This document shows, in pieces, positions 45,202-55,036 of a DNA stretch of 64,000 nucleotides (the stretch's first letter is position 1; each line of letters opens with the position of its first letter). A model generated the notes under the pieces. The model searched no databases, was not told where the DNA came from, and saw nothing but the letters and a program-made list of their open reading frames with translations. The position numbers and the translations under genes are program-made. This DNA is from Polyangiaceae bacterium (GTDB lineage Bacteria > Myxococcota_A > Polyangia > Polyangiales > Polyangiaceae): NCBI GenBank assembly GCA_025353725.1, contig JANXOF010000036.1:95142-159141 (forward strand). The letters are read 5' to 3'.

Positions 45202-45365
45202 GTCGAGCAAGGGCCTACCACGCCCGCAAACAGGCGTCAGCGAGCGAAAGGCTCGGGGGATATCCGCCTACGCTCTCGCACTTGATTTGCCTTGAAATGC
45301 GACGCCTCGCGTTTGCGTTGGCTCTTCGTCATGTGCGGCTTCTAGCGCCGCTGGAGGATGACACC

Positions 45366-46142
45366 ATGAAGCACATCGCACGTTGCACCTTAGCTCTCGC
45401 GTTCGTATCCGCAGCATGCGCCGCTCCCGCCACGGACGAAGCGACGGCGGCCGGATCCGATGAGCTCTCAAGCTTCGCCGTCCCCACGCTGGCTCACCCC
45501 GCCGTGGTGGGTATCCTTCACTCGCACACGGATGGAAGCACGACGATTTGTACGGGCGAAGTGATCGCGCCACGCGTCGTGTTGACCGCGGCTCACTGCG
45601 TCGTTGACGGGGTCATTTCAAGTACGGTGTTCGTGGGGATGACCTGGGAGCTTCGACGCGAGACCGCCAGTGTTTCTTCGCAGAATCACTTCGCTCATCC
45701 GCAGTATAACGCGGCGGTCGCTTCCGATAGGCACGATATCGCGGCACTCGTACTCGACACTGCACTCTCGGTGACGCCGCTCCCGTTTCTCCGCGATCCG
45801 TCGATCACGGATGCGCTCAAGGGCCAGGAGGCGACGCTCGTGGGCTACGGCGACACGCAGCGTGGAAAGGGCGATAACGGGACTGCACGCGTCGGTAAGG
45901 CGCTTATTGCGCAAGTCGCCACTACGGAGGTCTACATCGAAAGCAAGGGGTCGCCGTTGGCGGCGGGGGCATGCGGTGGTGATTCGGGCGGTCCGGCGCT
46001 CGTACTCTCGGGAGGAGCCTTGTCGATCGTCGGCGTCGAGTCACGAGGTGACGCTGCGTGCGCCATCGGCACCATCAAAACACGAGTAGACGCGCATCTC
46101 CCGTTCATCGACGGCATTCTCGCCGCCAACCCCGGTCGGTGA
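45366..46142 (+). CDS. Trypsin-like serine protease, exported
   Basis: The start is ATG 45366, with GGAGGATG upstream. The 258-residue protein has a signal peptide with a lipobox-like cysteine at residue 18 (VSAACAAP). The chymotrypsin-fold catalytic triad is complete: His77 in VVLTAAHCVV, Asp in SDRHDIAALVLD, and Ser in CGGDSGGPALVL. Cysteines flanking His and Ser suggest the usual disulfides. It is likely secreted or envelope-bound and could be T2SS cargo (inference). A rhomboid-like gene lies convergently next to it. Confidence 0.93.
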   Translation: MKHIARCTLALAFVSAACAAPATDEATAAGSDELSSFAVPTLAHPAVVGILHSHTDGSTTICTGEVIAPRVVLTAAHCVVDGVISSTVFVGMTWELRRETASVSSQNHFAHPQYNAAVASDRHDIAALVLDTALSVTPLPFLRDPSITDALKGQEATLVGYGDTQRGKGDNGTARVGKALIAQVATTEVYIESKGSPLAAGACGGDSGGPALVLSGGALSIVGVESRGDAACAIGTIKTRVDAHLPFIDGILAANPGR

Positions 46143-46177
46143 GGCTTTGCGGACGGGAATGACTCATAAACCGGCGG

Positions 46178-47044
46178 CTAGTTCAAATCGCGTTTGTCCT
46201 TCGGAACTTTGCGTCTGTCCGAGTCGTCATCGGCTTGGCCTCCTTGGAGGATTCGAAGAGATGGCCCACCTTTTGTGGTCCGCTTGGTGCTTCGCGGGCG
46301 ATTCGAAACGCTCGATTCCAAGTCCGAGAGCGATAACCCCGCGATCGAAGGTCCGCGCCGCCTTAGAATCGAGAGTCGTAGTCGAAGCCAGACGCTGCGA
46401 AGCGGAGACGGCGTGCCTCCGAAAAGGGCTCCGGCGAGGATTCCGCCGAACGGGGCTGCAGCTCCCTCAGGCGCCCCCTGGCCAAAGAGCGGGGAGAGCA
46501 CGGCGAACCCTAGGGTGATCCACGCGAGCGCCTTGCCGTTCACGGGCAGAAAGAAGAACAAGCGCACGGAGCGGTTCGCGTTGTCCTTGGACCATGCCAT
46601 GGCCGTCGCCGAGATAGCCGCCATCGGCCCAAAAACGATCGGCGGATGAAACATCGCATGACCGAGAGGGATAAGTGTCACCAGGAACGCCGCGAGGTTG
46701 CCAAACAGGACGCTGAGACCGAGAAAACGAAGAAGGCGTGCCGCTCCCCAGCGTTTCTCGAGGTCGGTCGTCAAAAAGTAGAGCCCGACGAGCGACCAAA
46801 GGGCGTGACTGAAGCTCCCGGGGCTCGTCAGCAGGCCCGACGTCAGCCAAGACCACGCACGCTCGGGGTGGTTGGGGGCGAAGGCGAGCCACTGAAAAAG
46901 CTCTTCACCCGTGCGACCGCCGGGGGCCCAATTGACAACAATGGCGCCTACGATGGCGCTGGTCGCCAGCGCGATGAGGACGCCCTTGAGCGCGCGACCG
47001 GGCCGCGGGAGCCCACCCGAAACGACGTCGCCAGGATCTCTCAT
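46178..47044 (-). CDS. Rhomboid-like membrane protein lacking catalytic residues
   Basis: The start is ATG 47044 (MRDPGDVVSGG). The 288-residue protein has about six membrane segments in the rhomboid arrangement (FSHALWSLVGLYFLTTDLEK, then LLRFLGLSVLFGNLAAFLVT). Where active rhomboids have G-x-S-G, this protein has FGPMAAIS. Where they have a catalytic His in H-x-x-G-x-x-x-G, it has APFGGILAGALFG. Both catalytic residues are therefore missing, and it should act as an inactive rhomboid (iRhom/derlin-like) that binds rather than cuts. A charged cytoplasmic tail of about 80 residues ends the protein. Confidence 0.75.
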   Translation of the reverse strand: MRDPGDVVSGGLPRPGRALKGVLIALATSAIVGAIVVNWAPGGRTGEELFQWLAFAPNHPERAWSWLTSGLLTSPGSFSHALWSLVGLYFLTTDLEKRWGAARLLRFLGLSVLFGNLAAFLVTLIPLGHAMFHPPIVFGPMAAISATAMAWSKDNANRSVRLFFFLPVNGKALAWITLGFAVLSPLFGQGAPEGAAAPFGGILAGALFGGTPSPLRSVWLRLRLSILRRRGPSIAGLSLSDLESSVSNRPRSTKRTTKGGPSLRILQGGQADDDSDRRKVPKDKRDLN

Positions 47045-47108
47045 ATCTCTTGCGAGCTTAGATTCGCGGCGGACGGCCGGCAAGCAACCACGCAAAGAGC
47101 GACGAACT

Positions 47109-47783
47109 CTAGGGTTTCGGGTCCAATTTTCCTGCCGTCAAAGGCTCACACACGGCAAGCGATTGAACGTCGGGGAACTGCGCTCCGGAGCACGTGGTCG
47201 TGAACGTCGGATGCGTTGTCGGGATGGCCGCGAGTTCGGCTTGGATCGCCGTACGAACGTCGGCTCCTCCGTCGGCGACCACGCTGGCACGGAGTGCGCC
47301 GAGACGGTTCGCGATGCCGTTGAATCGCGCGTCACCGCCAGCCGCTGCATAGGCCGCGCTGTCATAGAGATAGGCTTTCAGGACATAGTCCGAGCTTCCC
47401 CCAGAGACGGGCAGGTCGATGAACTGTCCGTCCGCGAAGCAGTCGTACAGGCTCGCCGCGAGCAGCTCGTCTCGCCGCTTGAGGCTGCTGTCGGCCACGA
47501 TCGCATCGTCCGGATTCGCCCCGAGCACCACCGCGAGATAGCGGAACACCTGGCCGTTTTTCACGCCGCACCCGTAGCCGGCCGTGAGCGTTTCAGCGCG
47601 TAGCGTGATGCCCGTAATAGGGGCTACCGTGAGCGTAGTGCCCGTCGTGCCGCAGGCGAGCGGGCCTGCGGCGGTCCCGACCGACAGCGCGAGCGCACTG
47701 GAACCGATGGAAAAGGTTCGGAAGAATCGAGACGGGTAAAAAAACCGGAATATCTTCTGAAGAGGCAAGCGGGCACCTGGCAC
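47109..47783 (-). CDS. Lipoprotein of unknown function, 224 aa
   Basis: It starts with GTG 47783. A long basic N-terminus precedes a signal segment (SSALALSVGTAAGPLACGT) with a lipobox cysteine near residue 44. The mature protein has a cysteine-containing beta segment (TAGYGCGVKNGQVFRYLAVV) and helices (RFNGIANRLGALRASVVADG). I do not recognise a family. The pattern fits the many single lipoproteins of this genome type. It lies divergently from tolQ. Confidence 0.65.
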   Translation of the reverse strand: MPGARLPLQKIFRFFYPSRFFRTFSIGSSALALSVGTAAGPLACGTTGTTLTVAPITGITLRAETLTAGYGCGVKNGQVFRYLAVVLGANPDDAIVADSSLKRRDELLAASLYDCFADGQFIDLPVSGGSSDYVLKAYLYDSAAYAAAGGDARFNGIANRLGALRASVVADGGADVRTAIQAELAAIPTTHPTFTTTCSGAQFPDVQSLAVCEPLTAGKLDPKP

Positions 47784-47895
47784 ACGAGGTCTCTACGATC
47801 GCCAGGCCCTGCGCACAAACGGAACTTCGGGCCCCGGGCGCCTTGGAGTGACAACTGTTTTGACAGCGTGAAGCAGCCGGGTTGATAAGGACCCC

Positions 47896-48663
47896 ATGAA
47901 CGCCTTCGGTTCCGCTCTCTCCTCGACTTTGCGAGCCTTCGACGCGTTCGACGGTTCCGGCGTCCCCTCGGCCGCGTCAGCACCTTCCGAGCCGCCAAAG
48001 CTTGACCCGATTCAGCTTGTGCTCCACGCGTCCATCCCGGTGAAGCTCGTGATCGTCGTTCTCGCGGCGTTTTCGTTGCTCTGCTGGGTCGTCATTTTCG
48101 CGAAAGCGATGCACATCGGCCGAGCCCGTCGCGACTCGGCGAAGTTCATGAAGGCGTTCGATAGCGCCGGCACGCTCGACAACCTCGCGCAACAGGGGCT
48201 GTCTAACTTTCGAGGCTCGCCGTTCGCGCGCATTTTCGCGACCGGTTACGACGAGATGGTCCGGCTGACCGAGGGCGTTCGCGGCAAGCGACTCGACGAC
48301 GCTCAAGGAACGCACGTCGAAAGCATCACGCGCCGCGCGGCCGCCGCGGAGGTCACCCACCTCGAATCGTGGATGAGCCTGCTCGGCACGATCGGCTCAA
48401 CGGCACCTTTTATCGGTCTTTTTGGCACGGTTTACGGAATCATGGACGCGTTTTTGAGCATCGGAAACCAGCAAAGCGCCAACCTCCCCGTGGTGGCTCC
48501 GAAAATCGCTGAAGCGCTCATCGCGACCGCGATCGGGCTCGTCGCGGCCATCCCGAGCGTCATGGCCTACAACTTTTTCGCGCGGCGCGTCGGTGAGCTC
48601 TCGGACGTGATGGAAGGCTTCGCGCTCGACGTCGCCGCCCGCGCGAAGCTCGGAGGCGTCTGA
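47896..48663 (+). CDS. tolQ: TolQ/ExbB-type proton channel protein
   Basis: A 255-residue inner-membrane protein. The first helix (VKLVIVVLAAFSLLCWVVIF) is followed by a cytoplasmic domain and two closing helices (LGTIGSTAPFIGLFGTVYGI; ALIATAIGLVAAIPSVMAYN). The conserved G-T-V-x-G-I-M-x-A-F and T-A-x-G-L-x-x-A-I-P signatures of MotA/TolQ/ExbB are intact. With TolR it converts proton-motive force into movement for the Tol system, which maintains the outer membrane. An N-terminal extension of about 40 residues is longer than in E. coli TolQ. Confidence 0.93.
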   Translation: MNAFGSALSSTLRAFDAFDGSGVPSAASAPSEPPKLDPIQLVLHASIPVKLVIVVLAAFSLLCWVVIFAKAMHIGRARRDSAKFMKAFDSAGTLDNLAQQGLSNFRGSPFARIFATGYDEMVRLTEGVRGKRLDDAQGTHVESITRRAAAAEVTHLESWMSLLGTIGSTAPFIGLFGTVYGIMDAFLSIGNQQSANLPVVAPKIAEALIATAIGLVAAIPSVMAYNFFARRVGELSDVMEGFALDVAARAKLGGV

Positions 48664-48664
48664 C

Positions 48665-49090
48665 GTGGCGATGTCCGCCGGCAGTGGGCGTGGTCGTCGC
48701 CGCATGGGAGGGTTGAACGAGATCAACGTGACGCCGCTCATCGACGTCATGCTCGTTCTGCTCGTTATTTTCATGGTGACCGCGCCGCTGCTCACGACCG
48801 GCGTTCAGGTCGACCTTCCGAAGGTGAAGAGCGCGCCGATGCAAATGGACGAGGCCAAAATGTTGGTCATCATTACCGCGGACGAGCACGTATACCTCGG
48901 TAAAGACGAAATTACGGACGCCGTAGACGACAAGTTGAAGACGAACGCGCGCCTTCAGGAGGACAAGGAACTCTACGTTCAGGCCGATGAGAACGTGAAG
49001 TACGGGGCCGTGCTGCGCGTTATGGCGGCCGCGCGCGGCGCGGGCGTCGAGAAGCTCGGAATGCTCACGGACCCGATGGTTGTCAAATAG
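48665..49090 (+). CDS. tolR: TolR/ExbD-type protein
   Basis: It starts with GTG 48665, one base after the tolQ stop. The 141-residue product has one N-terminal membrane helix with the essential Asp (INVTPLIDVMLVLLVIFMVT), followed by the periplasmic ExbD/TolR domain (VQVDLPKVKSAPM; KELYVQADENVKYGAVLRVM). It is the partner of TolQ. A gap of about 75 bases containing an imperfect inverted repeat (near 49106-49131) precedes the next gene. Confidence 0.94.
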   Translation: MAMSAGSGRGRRRMGGLNEINVTPLIDVMLVLLVIFMVTAPLLTTGVQVDLPKVKSAPMQMDEAKMLVIITADEHVYLGKDEITDAVDDKLKTNARLQEDKELYVQADENVKYGAVLRVMAAARGAGVEKLGMLTDPMVVK

Positions 49091-49164
49091 TAGAAAAGAT
49101 ACGAACGACGGTCGCTTAGGACTGTCGTGCGTCGTGGGGTAGAGTCCCTGCGCACCTCACCCCA

Positions 49165-49977
49165 ATGAAGCTTCCCGGCGTCCCCTACCAGCCTCGCTAT
49201 TCGGCCGACGAGCTCGTGCTCGGCGTCGTCATTGCGGGGGCCTTGCATCTTATCGCCGCGGGTCCTTTTGTGGTCAAAGCCGTGTGGCCTCGCGCGTTTG
49301 CGACGGAGGAGGAGAAGCCTCTCGTGGCGCGTCCGGTCATTCAGGCGTCGCTTCTGAAACTTGGGAAGCCTGTCGACCCGAAAAAGCTTCCCGACCGGTT
49401 GGTCCCGCAGACGCGTTCGGCTCCGAAAAAGCAAACCGTAGCCTCGCGCGAGGATCCGCTCGTGCCGAAGCGCGACGCGGGCGCGGCTCCTCCGCCGCCG
49501 AAAGACGCCGAGGACAAAGACATCGCAAACCTGATTGCGAAGAGCGATCCGTTCGCCGAGGACGCTCGAAAAGCGCGTCCCGAAGAAGGCCATGCGGCGG
49601 GCGTCGACGGTGGCCAAGAGACGGACCCGAGCAAAGTCAAAGCGGGCGACATGTACGCGGCGCAGCTCGGGCAGTTTTTCACCGAGCGTAACCACGTGCC
49701 GACGATCATTTCCGTGGGCGAAGCGAGGCGCATGTGCGTCGTGTTCGAAATGCGCGTGGGGCGCAACATGGTGATTTGGCATGTGCGGCAAGACCCCGTG
49801 AAGGCGAGCGGTAACCCCATGTTCGACGACTCCGCGCGCGCCATGCTTCTCAAGCTTCTCGAAGACAAGACTGCCCTTCCCACACCCCCGAAAGAAGTCG
49901 ACGAGCAATACCGTTCTCGAACGGTTCAACTCTCGATCCTCGGCGACCCTCACGGAGACCCTTCGCGATGCAAATAG
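49165..49977 (+). CDS. TolA/TonB-like periplasm-spanning protein
   Basis: A 270-residue protein with one N-terminal membrane anchor (ELVLGVVIAGALHLIAAGPF). A Pro/Lys/Arg-rich linker follows (VDPKKLPDRLVPQTRSAPKK). The C-terminal domain has TonB/TolA-C character, with a conserved FFTERNHVPTIISVGEARRM, then NMVIWHVRQDPVKASGNPMF. Placed between tolR and tolB, it should be the TolA equivalent, although sequence identity to E. coli TolA is low. Its stop overlaps the tolB start by 10 bases. Confidence 0.82.
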   Translation: MKLPGVPYQPRYSADELVLGVVIAGALHLIAAGPFVVKAVWPRAFATEEEKPLVARPVIQASLLKLGKPVDPKKLPDRLVPQTRSAPKKQTVASREDPLVPKRDAGAAPPPPKDAEDKDIANLIAKSDPFAEDARKARPEEGHAAGVDGGQETDPSKVKAGDMYAAQLGQFFTERNHVPTIISVGEARRMCVVFEMRVGRNMVIWHVRQDPVKASGNPMFDDSARAMLLKLLEDKTALPTPPKEVDEQYRSRTVQLSILGDPHGDPSRCK

Positions 49978-51320
49978 GTTCGTTGGTTGTCAAACCGGTT
50001 TCTTTTCGAAAGGTCGCGCGGTGCGCCGCGGCCCTTCTCCCGTTGTCGTTCGGAGTGCTCGCAGCGGTGGCCACGCGGGCGACCGCGCAGCAGCCAGGCC
50101 CCACTGCCGCGCCGGCACCCGCGTCGAATGCACTTCCGGCCGCGAGCAACAACGGAGCGGTGACGAGCGTGGTCGTTTCCGGGGGCGCCCGCGCGCTGTT
50201 CAAGATCGCGGTAGCGCCTCCTGCCGGGGACGCGCCATCCGCGAGTGCCGTCGTCGAGACCGCGAGTCGCGATTTTACGCTTTCGAGTCTTTTTCAAGTG
50301 CTCGACCCGAAAAGTTTTACGGCCAACCTAGAAAAAGAGGGTCTCTCCATCGACCCCGCTTCGTGGCGCAGCACGGGCGCCGAGGGCGTCGTCAAGGGCA
50401 ACACCGCGATGCGCGGGTCGAACGTTCGTCTCGAGCTGCGCCTGTACGTCGTGTCGCGCGGCGCTGAGGCTGTTTTAAAGAAGGAATACGATGTTGCGCC
50501 CGGTGCGGTCCGTTCGGCGGTTCACAAGTTCGACAACGAGGTCGTTAAGTACTTTACCGGCACCGCGGCTTCATTCGGCTCGCGTCTGGTCTTTAGCGCT
50601 ACCACCGGCCGCGGGCAAAAAGGCATTTTTGGTATCGACAGCGATGGCCAGGGCTTAGGCCGCATGCAGGCCGTGTCGAACGTCGCGCTCGCGCCTGCGA
50701 TAGGCCCGGGCGGCGTTTACTACGCCGGCGGCCTCCCCGACGGCAGTTACCAGCTTTACAAGTATCCGGGTAACACCCAGGTCATGACGCAGGCGGGGCT
50801 CGTGTTCGGCGTCGCGTTTGGCGGCTCGAAGATGGCGGTCGTCGTTTCGCAAAACGGGCAAAGCGATATTTGGGCAGGGGCTCCCGACGGGAGCAATCTT
50901 TCCAAAGTCACCAATGGCGGACTCAACACGCACCCGTCCTACGGCCCCGGCGGCCAGCTCGCCTACGTGTCAAACGGCGGGGGTAGCCCGCAGGTTTATG
51001 TCGACGGCAAGCGCGTGAGCTTCCGCGGCACGTACAACATGGCGCCTGTATGGTGCAACGATCCCGAAGGCGTGAAGATCGTTTTTATGGGACGTGATGG
51101 CGGTACGTGGGACATCTTCAGCGTGGACGCCAGCGGCGGAAACATGAAGCGACTCACGCAAGACCAAGGCTCGAATACGTACCCCGCGTGCTCCCCCGAC
51201 GGGCGCTCTGTCGCGTTCTTCTCGACGCGCGGCGGACTCTACGTCTCGAACGCGCAGGGCCAGAACCAACAGAAAATCGCGAGCGTTACGGGCGAGAGCC
51301 TGCGTTGGGAGGGCAATTGA
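49968..51320 (+). CDS. tolB: TolB-like periplasmic beta-propeller
   Basis: A 450-residue protein with a signal peptide (VLAAVATRATAQQPG). The N-terminal TolB domain (TSVVVSGGARALFKIAVAP) is followed by a C-terminal beta-propeller with W/Y-D-I-x-x-V-D-A-S-G-type blades (GGTWDIFSVDASGGNMKRLT; NTYPACSPDGRSVAFFSTRG). In the Tol system TolB binds Pal and the cell-envelope machinery. No pal gene follows it, which is unusual. The stop overlaps the TTG start of the next beta-propeller gene. Confidence 0.9.
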   Translation: MQIGSLVVKPVSFRKVARCAAALLPLSFGVLAAVATRATAQQPGPTAAPAPASNALPAASNNGAVTSVVVSGGARALFKIAVAPPAGDAPSASAVVETASRDFTLSSLFQVLDPKSFTANLEKEGLSIDPASWRSTGAEGVVKGNTAMRGSNVRLELRLYVVSRGAEAVLKKEYDVAPGAVRSAVHKFDNEVVKYFTGTAASFGSRLVFSATTGRGQKGIFGIDSDGQGLGRMQAVSNVALAPAIGPGGVYYAGGLPDGSYQLYKYPGNTQVMTQAGLVFGVAFGGSKMAVVVSQNGQSDIWAGAPDGSNLSKVTNGGLNTHPSYGPGGQLAYVSNGGGSPQVYVDGKRVSFRGTYNMAPVWCNDPEGVKIVFMGRDGGTWDIFSVDASGGNMKRLTQDQGSNTYPACSPDGRSVAFFSTRGGLYVSNAQGQNQQKIASVTGESLRWEGN

Positions 51321-53008
51321 GCGCACACGGCCGCGCGCGCGCGGTCGTCGTTCGCGGCGACGGCTGCGCGGCGGTCGAGTTGAGCGGCACCCTCGGCTTT
51401 TACGACGCCGAAGGCCATCGTACCTCTGAGCTTGCCCTGCCCGCGCATGCGATGCAGGTCGCTGCGTTTTCGGATGCGTGGCTCGTCCGCGTGCAGGGGG
51501 CGACGGCCCTTTCACCCACAAACGCGAAGCCTGTTCGCGGCAAGCTGTCGGTGTTTGCGGACGGCGGCAGTGACGTCGAGGCGTTCGCTGTCGCCGTTGA
51601 CGGCGTGGCCGTGGCGCGATCCGAGTCCGTCGAGCTGTGGACCCACGCGGGCAAGTTGCGCTGGAGCGTGCCTGGGGCCTGGGTGGCCGTCGCCATCGTG
51701 CCTGGGCACGTTATCTCGCTCGCGACAGATGGCGTTCTTGCGTTCATGACGATGCGTGACGGCTCGACCGCGGGCACCTTACATCTCGCGTCGACGACGC
51801 CCGCGGCCTCGTGGCGTCTCGCGGTCATCGATTCCGCGAGGGTCGTCCTCGCGCTCGGCGATTGGCTCGTTTGGATTGACGTCGCGACAAGGAAAACGAT
51901 TCGGCGCGTGCGCGCGCGCGAGAGCGTCACCGCGGTCACGGCGGACGCCACCTGGGTCGTCGCCGGCACCGAGGCGGGTTGGGTGCAAGCGTTCGCCTCG
52001 GAGACGGGTGAGCCCGGTGGCTCGTTCGAGGCGGAGGAGGGAGGCGTGAACGCGCTCGCGCTCGGGAAAAAGACGCTTTTCGCCGGCGGACAAAAGCCTG
52101 GCGTGCGCGCCTTTCCCCGCACCAAGCTCGCCGTTACGAAACCGGCGGCCTCACCCGTCACAAGCCTCGCGGCTCGGGGCGACCTTTTGGCCGTGGCGAA
52201 TGACGCCGGGCAGTTGCAGTGGCTGCGCGGCGGCCTCGAGGTCGCTTCTCATGCGCTCGGAGAATCGCTGAAATCCGTGTTTTTGGGTCGCACAGAGACG
52301 CTCGTGAGCGCGACAAGTCGCGTGATTTTGAGCGTTTCGCCGCCTTGGAAAGACGTACGTCCTTTCGCACTTCGCGCGCCGTTGACGGCCTTCGCCGCGG
52401 ACGACGACTACGCGTTTGCGGGCACGGATTCGGGGTCGGTCGACGTTTACGATCTCGGCGAGTCGACGCACGTGACGAGCTATGCGCTCTCCGAAGCCGA
52501 TATCACGCAGCTCGCGCGGCTTCCGGGGCGCCTCCTCGTCGTGGGCACGGGGGCGCTCGACGGGCGCGTGTTCGTGGTCGACGTCACGGAGGCAAAGGTC
52601 CTGCACCGCATGGAGCCCCACGACGAGGCTTTCGGAGTCACGTGCCTCGTGAGCGACCCGCGCGGTCGCATCGTGGCCTCAGGCGCTGACGACGGAAGTA
52701 TCGCGCTTATCGACCCTGTCAAAGGCAAAGTCCTTGCGCGTCTTCGCGTTCGCGAAACTCCCGTTTCGCTGGCATTCGACCGCGAAGGTCGCCGCCTCGC
52801 GTGCGTGTTCGCCGACGGCACGGCGGGCCTCGTCAAGCTCGGTCCAAAGGGCGCGACGATCGAGAACCTTTCGCTCGCTGGCGCGACGTGCGTGGCCTGG
52901 GCCGACGAAGCTATGTTCGGCTTTTCAGACGGGCGCGTGGAGCCGCTTGCCGGCAGCGCGACACCCTTAGCGACCGCATCTCCGGCGCGGTCGCGCGCAC
53001 CCGCCTGA
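51317..53008 (+). CDS. WD40/PQQ-type beta-propeller protein coupled to tolB
   Basis: The start is taken as TTG 51317 in a TTGA overlap with tolB, preceded by GGGAGGG; the frame is open to 51107, but that part lies inside tolB. The 563-residue product has no signal peptide and is built from repeated beta-blades. Examples are FAGTDSGSVDVYDLGE, VTCLVSDPRGRIVASGADDG and SIALIDPVKGKVLARL. The last two are WD40/quinoprotein-like. It would form a cytoplasmic propeller of seven or more blades. Its coupling to the Tol operon suggests a role in the same process, but none is known. Confidence 0.78.
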   Translation: MSAHGRARAVVVRGDGCAAVELSGTLGFYDAEGHRTSELALPAHAMQVAAFSDAWLVRVQGATALSPTNAKPVRGKLSVFADGGSDVEAFAVAVDGVAVARSESVELWTHAGKLRWSVPGAWVAVAIVPGHVISLATDGVLAFMTMRDGSTAGTLHLASTTPAASWRLAVIDSARVVLALGDWLVWIDVATRKTIRRVRARESVTAVTADATWVVAGTEAGWVQAFASETGEPGGSFEAEEGGVNALALGKKTLFAGGQKPGVRAFPRTKLAVTKPAASPVTSLAARGDLLAVANDAGQLQWLRGGLEVASHALGESLKSVFLGRTETLVSATSRVILSVSPPWKDVRPFALRAPLTAFAADDDYAFAGTDSGSVDVYDLGESTHVTSYALSEADITQLARLPGRLLVVGTGALDGRVFVVDVTEAKVLHRMEPHDEAFGVTCLVSDPRGRIVASGADDGSIALIDPVKGKVLARLRVRETPVSLAFDREGRRLACVFADGTAGLVKLGPKGATIENLSLAGATCVAWADEAMFGFSDGRVEPLAGSATPLATASPARSRAPA

Positions 53009-53023
53009 AGAGAATCACATCGA

Positions 53024-54472
53024 TTACGCGGATTGTGCGATGAGGCGTTCGATCGTGCGCGTGGTCATCTCGCCTGATTTGACCTCGTCGTCGTCGAGGA
53101 GTCGCTTGTGAAGTTCGATGTTCGTGCGAATACCGCCTACGATAAACTCATCGAGGGCGCGTCGCATCCGCGTGATGGCCTCTTCGCGCGTCGGTGCGTG
53201 CACAATCAGTTTCGCGAGCAGTGAATCGTAGTGTTGGGGCACGGTCCAGCCGCCGTAGACACCGGAGTCGACGCGGACGCCCGTTCCGCCTGGCGGGAAA
53301 TATTCGGTGATTAGACCTGGCCACGGTGCGAACGTGCGCGGATCTTCCGCGTTGATGCGGCACTCGATCGAATGACCGCGGAAGCTCCATGGGCGGGTGT
53401 CGCCGAGCTCGAGCTTTTCGCCCGACGCGATGCGGATTTGCAGTGAAACGAGGTCGAGGCCCGTGACCATCTCGGTGACCGGATGCTCGACCTGAACGCG
53501 CGTGTTCATCTCGAGAAAATAGAGCTTTCGGTCCTCGTCCATAATGAATTCGAGCGTTCCGAGCGACGTGTAGCCCGTCTCCAGAATCGCTTTGCGCATG
53601 ACCTCGCCCATCTGTTGGCGAAGCTCGGGAGTCATGACGGGGCTTGGCGCCTCCTCCATCACTTTCTGATGGCGCCGCTGCAGCGAGCACTCGCGCTCGC
53701 CGAGGGTCCACACGCCGCCGTGCTTGTCGGCGAGCACCTGAAACTCGATGTGCTTCGGACGCTCGACAAACTTCTCCATGTAGACGTCAGGGTTTTTGAA
53801 TCCCGACTCGGCCTCATGGGTCGCCTGCCGGAACGCCGCCGCGACCTCGCTCTCGGCGCGAACGATCCGCATCCCACGGCCGCCGCCACCGCCCGACGCC
53901 TTCATGATCACCGGTAGCCCGATTCGCCGCGCCTCAGAGACCGCGTGATCGGCGTCGCGAAGGACCTCGCTACCCGGCAAAAGCGGGAACCCAAAACGCT
54001 TTGCGTTGGCGCGCGCCGTGACCTTGTCGCCCCAGGCGCGCATGGCTTCGGGCGTGGGACCGATAAACGTCACGCCGCACTTCGCGCAGAGCCGTGCGAA
54101 CTCGGGGTTCTCCGAGAGGAAGCCGTAGCCCGGGTGAATCGCGTCGGCTCCGGTGATCTCCGCGGCGCTTATAATCGCTGGAATATGCAAGTAACTACGA
54201 GCGGCCTGAGCGGGCCCAATGCACACGGATTCGTCCGCAAAGCGCACGTGGAGGGCGCGGGCATCCACCTCGGAGTGCACGGCGACCGTGGCTATCCCGA
54301 GCTCGCGGCACGCGCGGATGATTCGCAGCGCAATCTCGCCGCGATTGGCAATCAGAATTTTTTTGAACGGTGGCGCGCTCGTTCGGGATGGCGGGCGCGA
54401 CCCGGCGCCCGAAACGCGGTCGGCGCGTTCGACGCTTGAAGGGCCCAAAGCTCCGGCAGGCGCGTTCGACAT
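53024..54472 (-). CDS. accC: Acetyl-CoA carboxylase biotin carboxylase subunit
   Basis: Carboxylates the biotin of AccB using ATP and bicarbonate, for fatty-acid synthesis. The 482-residue protein has an ATP-grasp fold: [54 protein letters not shown] (ATP loop), [19 protein letters not shown], and the active-site [20 protein letters not shown]. The N-terminal extension of about 35 residues is Ser/Pro-rich and non-conserved. Its ATG shares one base with the accB stop, so it is coupled to accB. Confidence 0.97.
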   Translation of the reverse strand: MSNAPAGALGPSSVERADRVSGAGSRPPSRTSAPPFKKILIANRGEIALRIIRACRELGIATVAVHSEVDARALHVRFADESVCIGPAQAARSYLHIPAIISAAEITGADAIHPGYGFLSENPEFARLCAKCGVTFIGPTPEAMRAWGDKVTARANAKRFGFPLLPGSEVLRDADHAVSEARRIGLPVIMKASGGGGGRGMRIVRAESEVAAAFRQATHEAESGFKNPDVYMEKFVERPKHIEFQVLADKHGGVWTLGERECSLQRRHQKVMEEAPSPVMTPELRQQMGEVMRKAILETGYTSLGTLEFIMDEDRKLYFLEMNTRVQVEHPVTEMVTGLDLVSLQIRIASGEKLELGDTRPWSFRGHSIECRINAEDPRTFAPWPGLITEYFPPGGTGVRVDSGVYGGWTVPQHYDSLLAKLIVHAPTREEAITRMRRALDEFIVGGIRTNIELHKRLLDDDEVKSGEMTTRTIERLIAQSA

Positions 54473-54954
54473 TATGCCTTCTTGATGCGAAAGAGCTTTT
54501 GGCCGAACTCGACCGATTTCCCGCTTTGCGCGAAGACCTCAATGACCGTGCCGGAGATTTCGGCCTCGATTTCGTTCATCAGCTTCATCGCTTCGATGAT
54601 GCAGAGCGTTTGGCCGGGACGGACCACGGAGCCCACTTCGGCGAAAGAGGGGGCCTCCGGGCTCGGCGATCGGTAGAACGTTCCGACGAACGGGCTGGTC
54701 ACGTCGAGAACATCCGTCGGCTCGGGGGCGGAAACGGACGCCGTTCCCGCACCAGCCCCACCAGCCGCCGTGGGTCCTCCGAAACCAACGGTAGGCATGC
54801 TTCCGCCCGGAGGAAACGCGAAGGGACCTGCGGGCGCCGCGTGGGACCTCACGATGTGAATGCGAACGTCCTCCGACTCGTGTTCGAACTCGGCGACGTT
54901 TTGTTCGGAGAGGAGCTCGAGCAAGGCTCGGAGATTGTCGATATCGACCGTCAT
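54472..54954 (-). CDS. accB: Acetyl-CoA carboxylase biotin carboxyl carrier protein
   Basis: The start is ATG 54954. The 160-residue protein has an N-terminal helical region ([20 protein letters not shown]), a Gly/Ala/Pro-rich linker and the biotinyl domain ([20 protein letters not shown]). The biotin-attachment Lys124 lies in [13 protein letters not shown]. Complete and typical in size. With AccC it forms the biotin half of acetyl-CoA carboxylase; accA and accD are not in the window. Confidence 0.97.
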   Translation of the reverse strand: MTVDIDNLRALLELLSEQNVAEFEHESEDVRIHIVRSHAAPAGPFAFPPGGSMPTVGFGGPTAAGGAGAGTASVSAPEPTDVLDVTSPFVGTFYRSPSPEAPSFAEVGSVVRPGQTLCIIEAMKLMNEIEAEISGTVIEVFAQSGKSVEFGQKLFRIKKA

Positions 54955-55036
54955 TAGGATAGATGAGGCTAGTCGGGACGCCGCGGCACGCAAAGCGCCT
55001 TCCGGCGCGAAACTCGCTACGCGGTGCGCTCTCTCT

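Noticed and set aside
49106..49131. Inverted repeat after tolR as a terminator
   Set aside because: The stem is imperfect and no T run follows, and the next Tol gene continues in the same direction.
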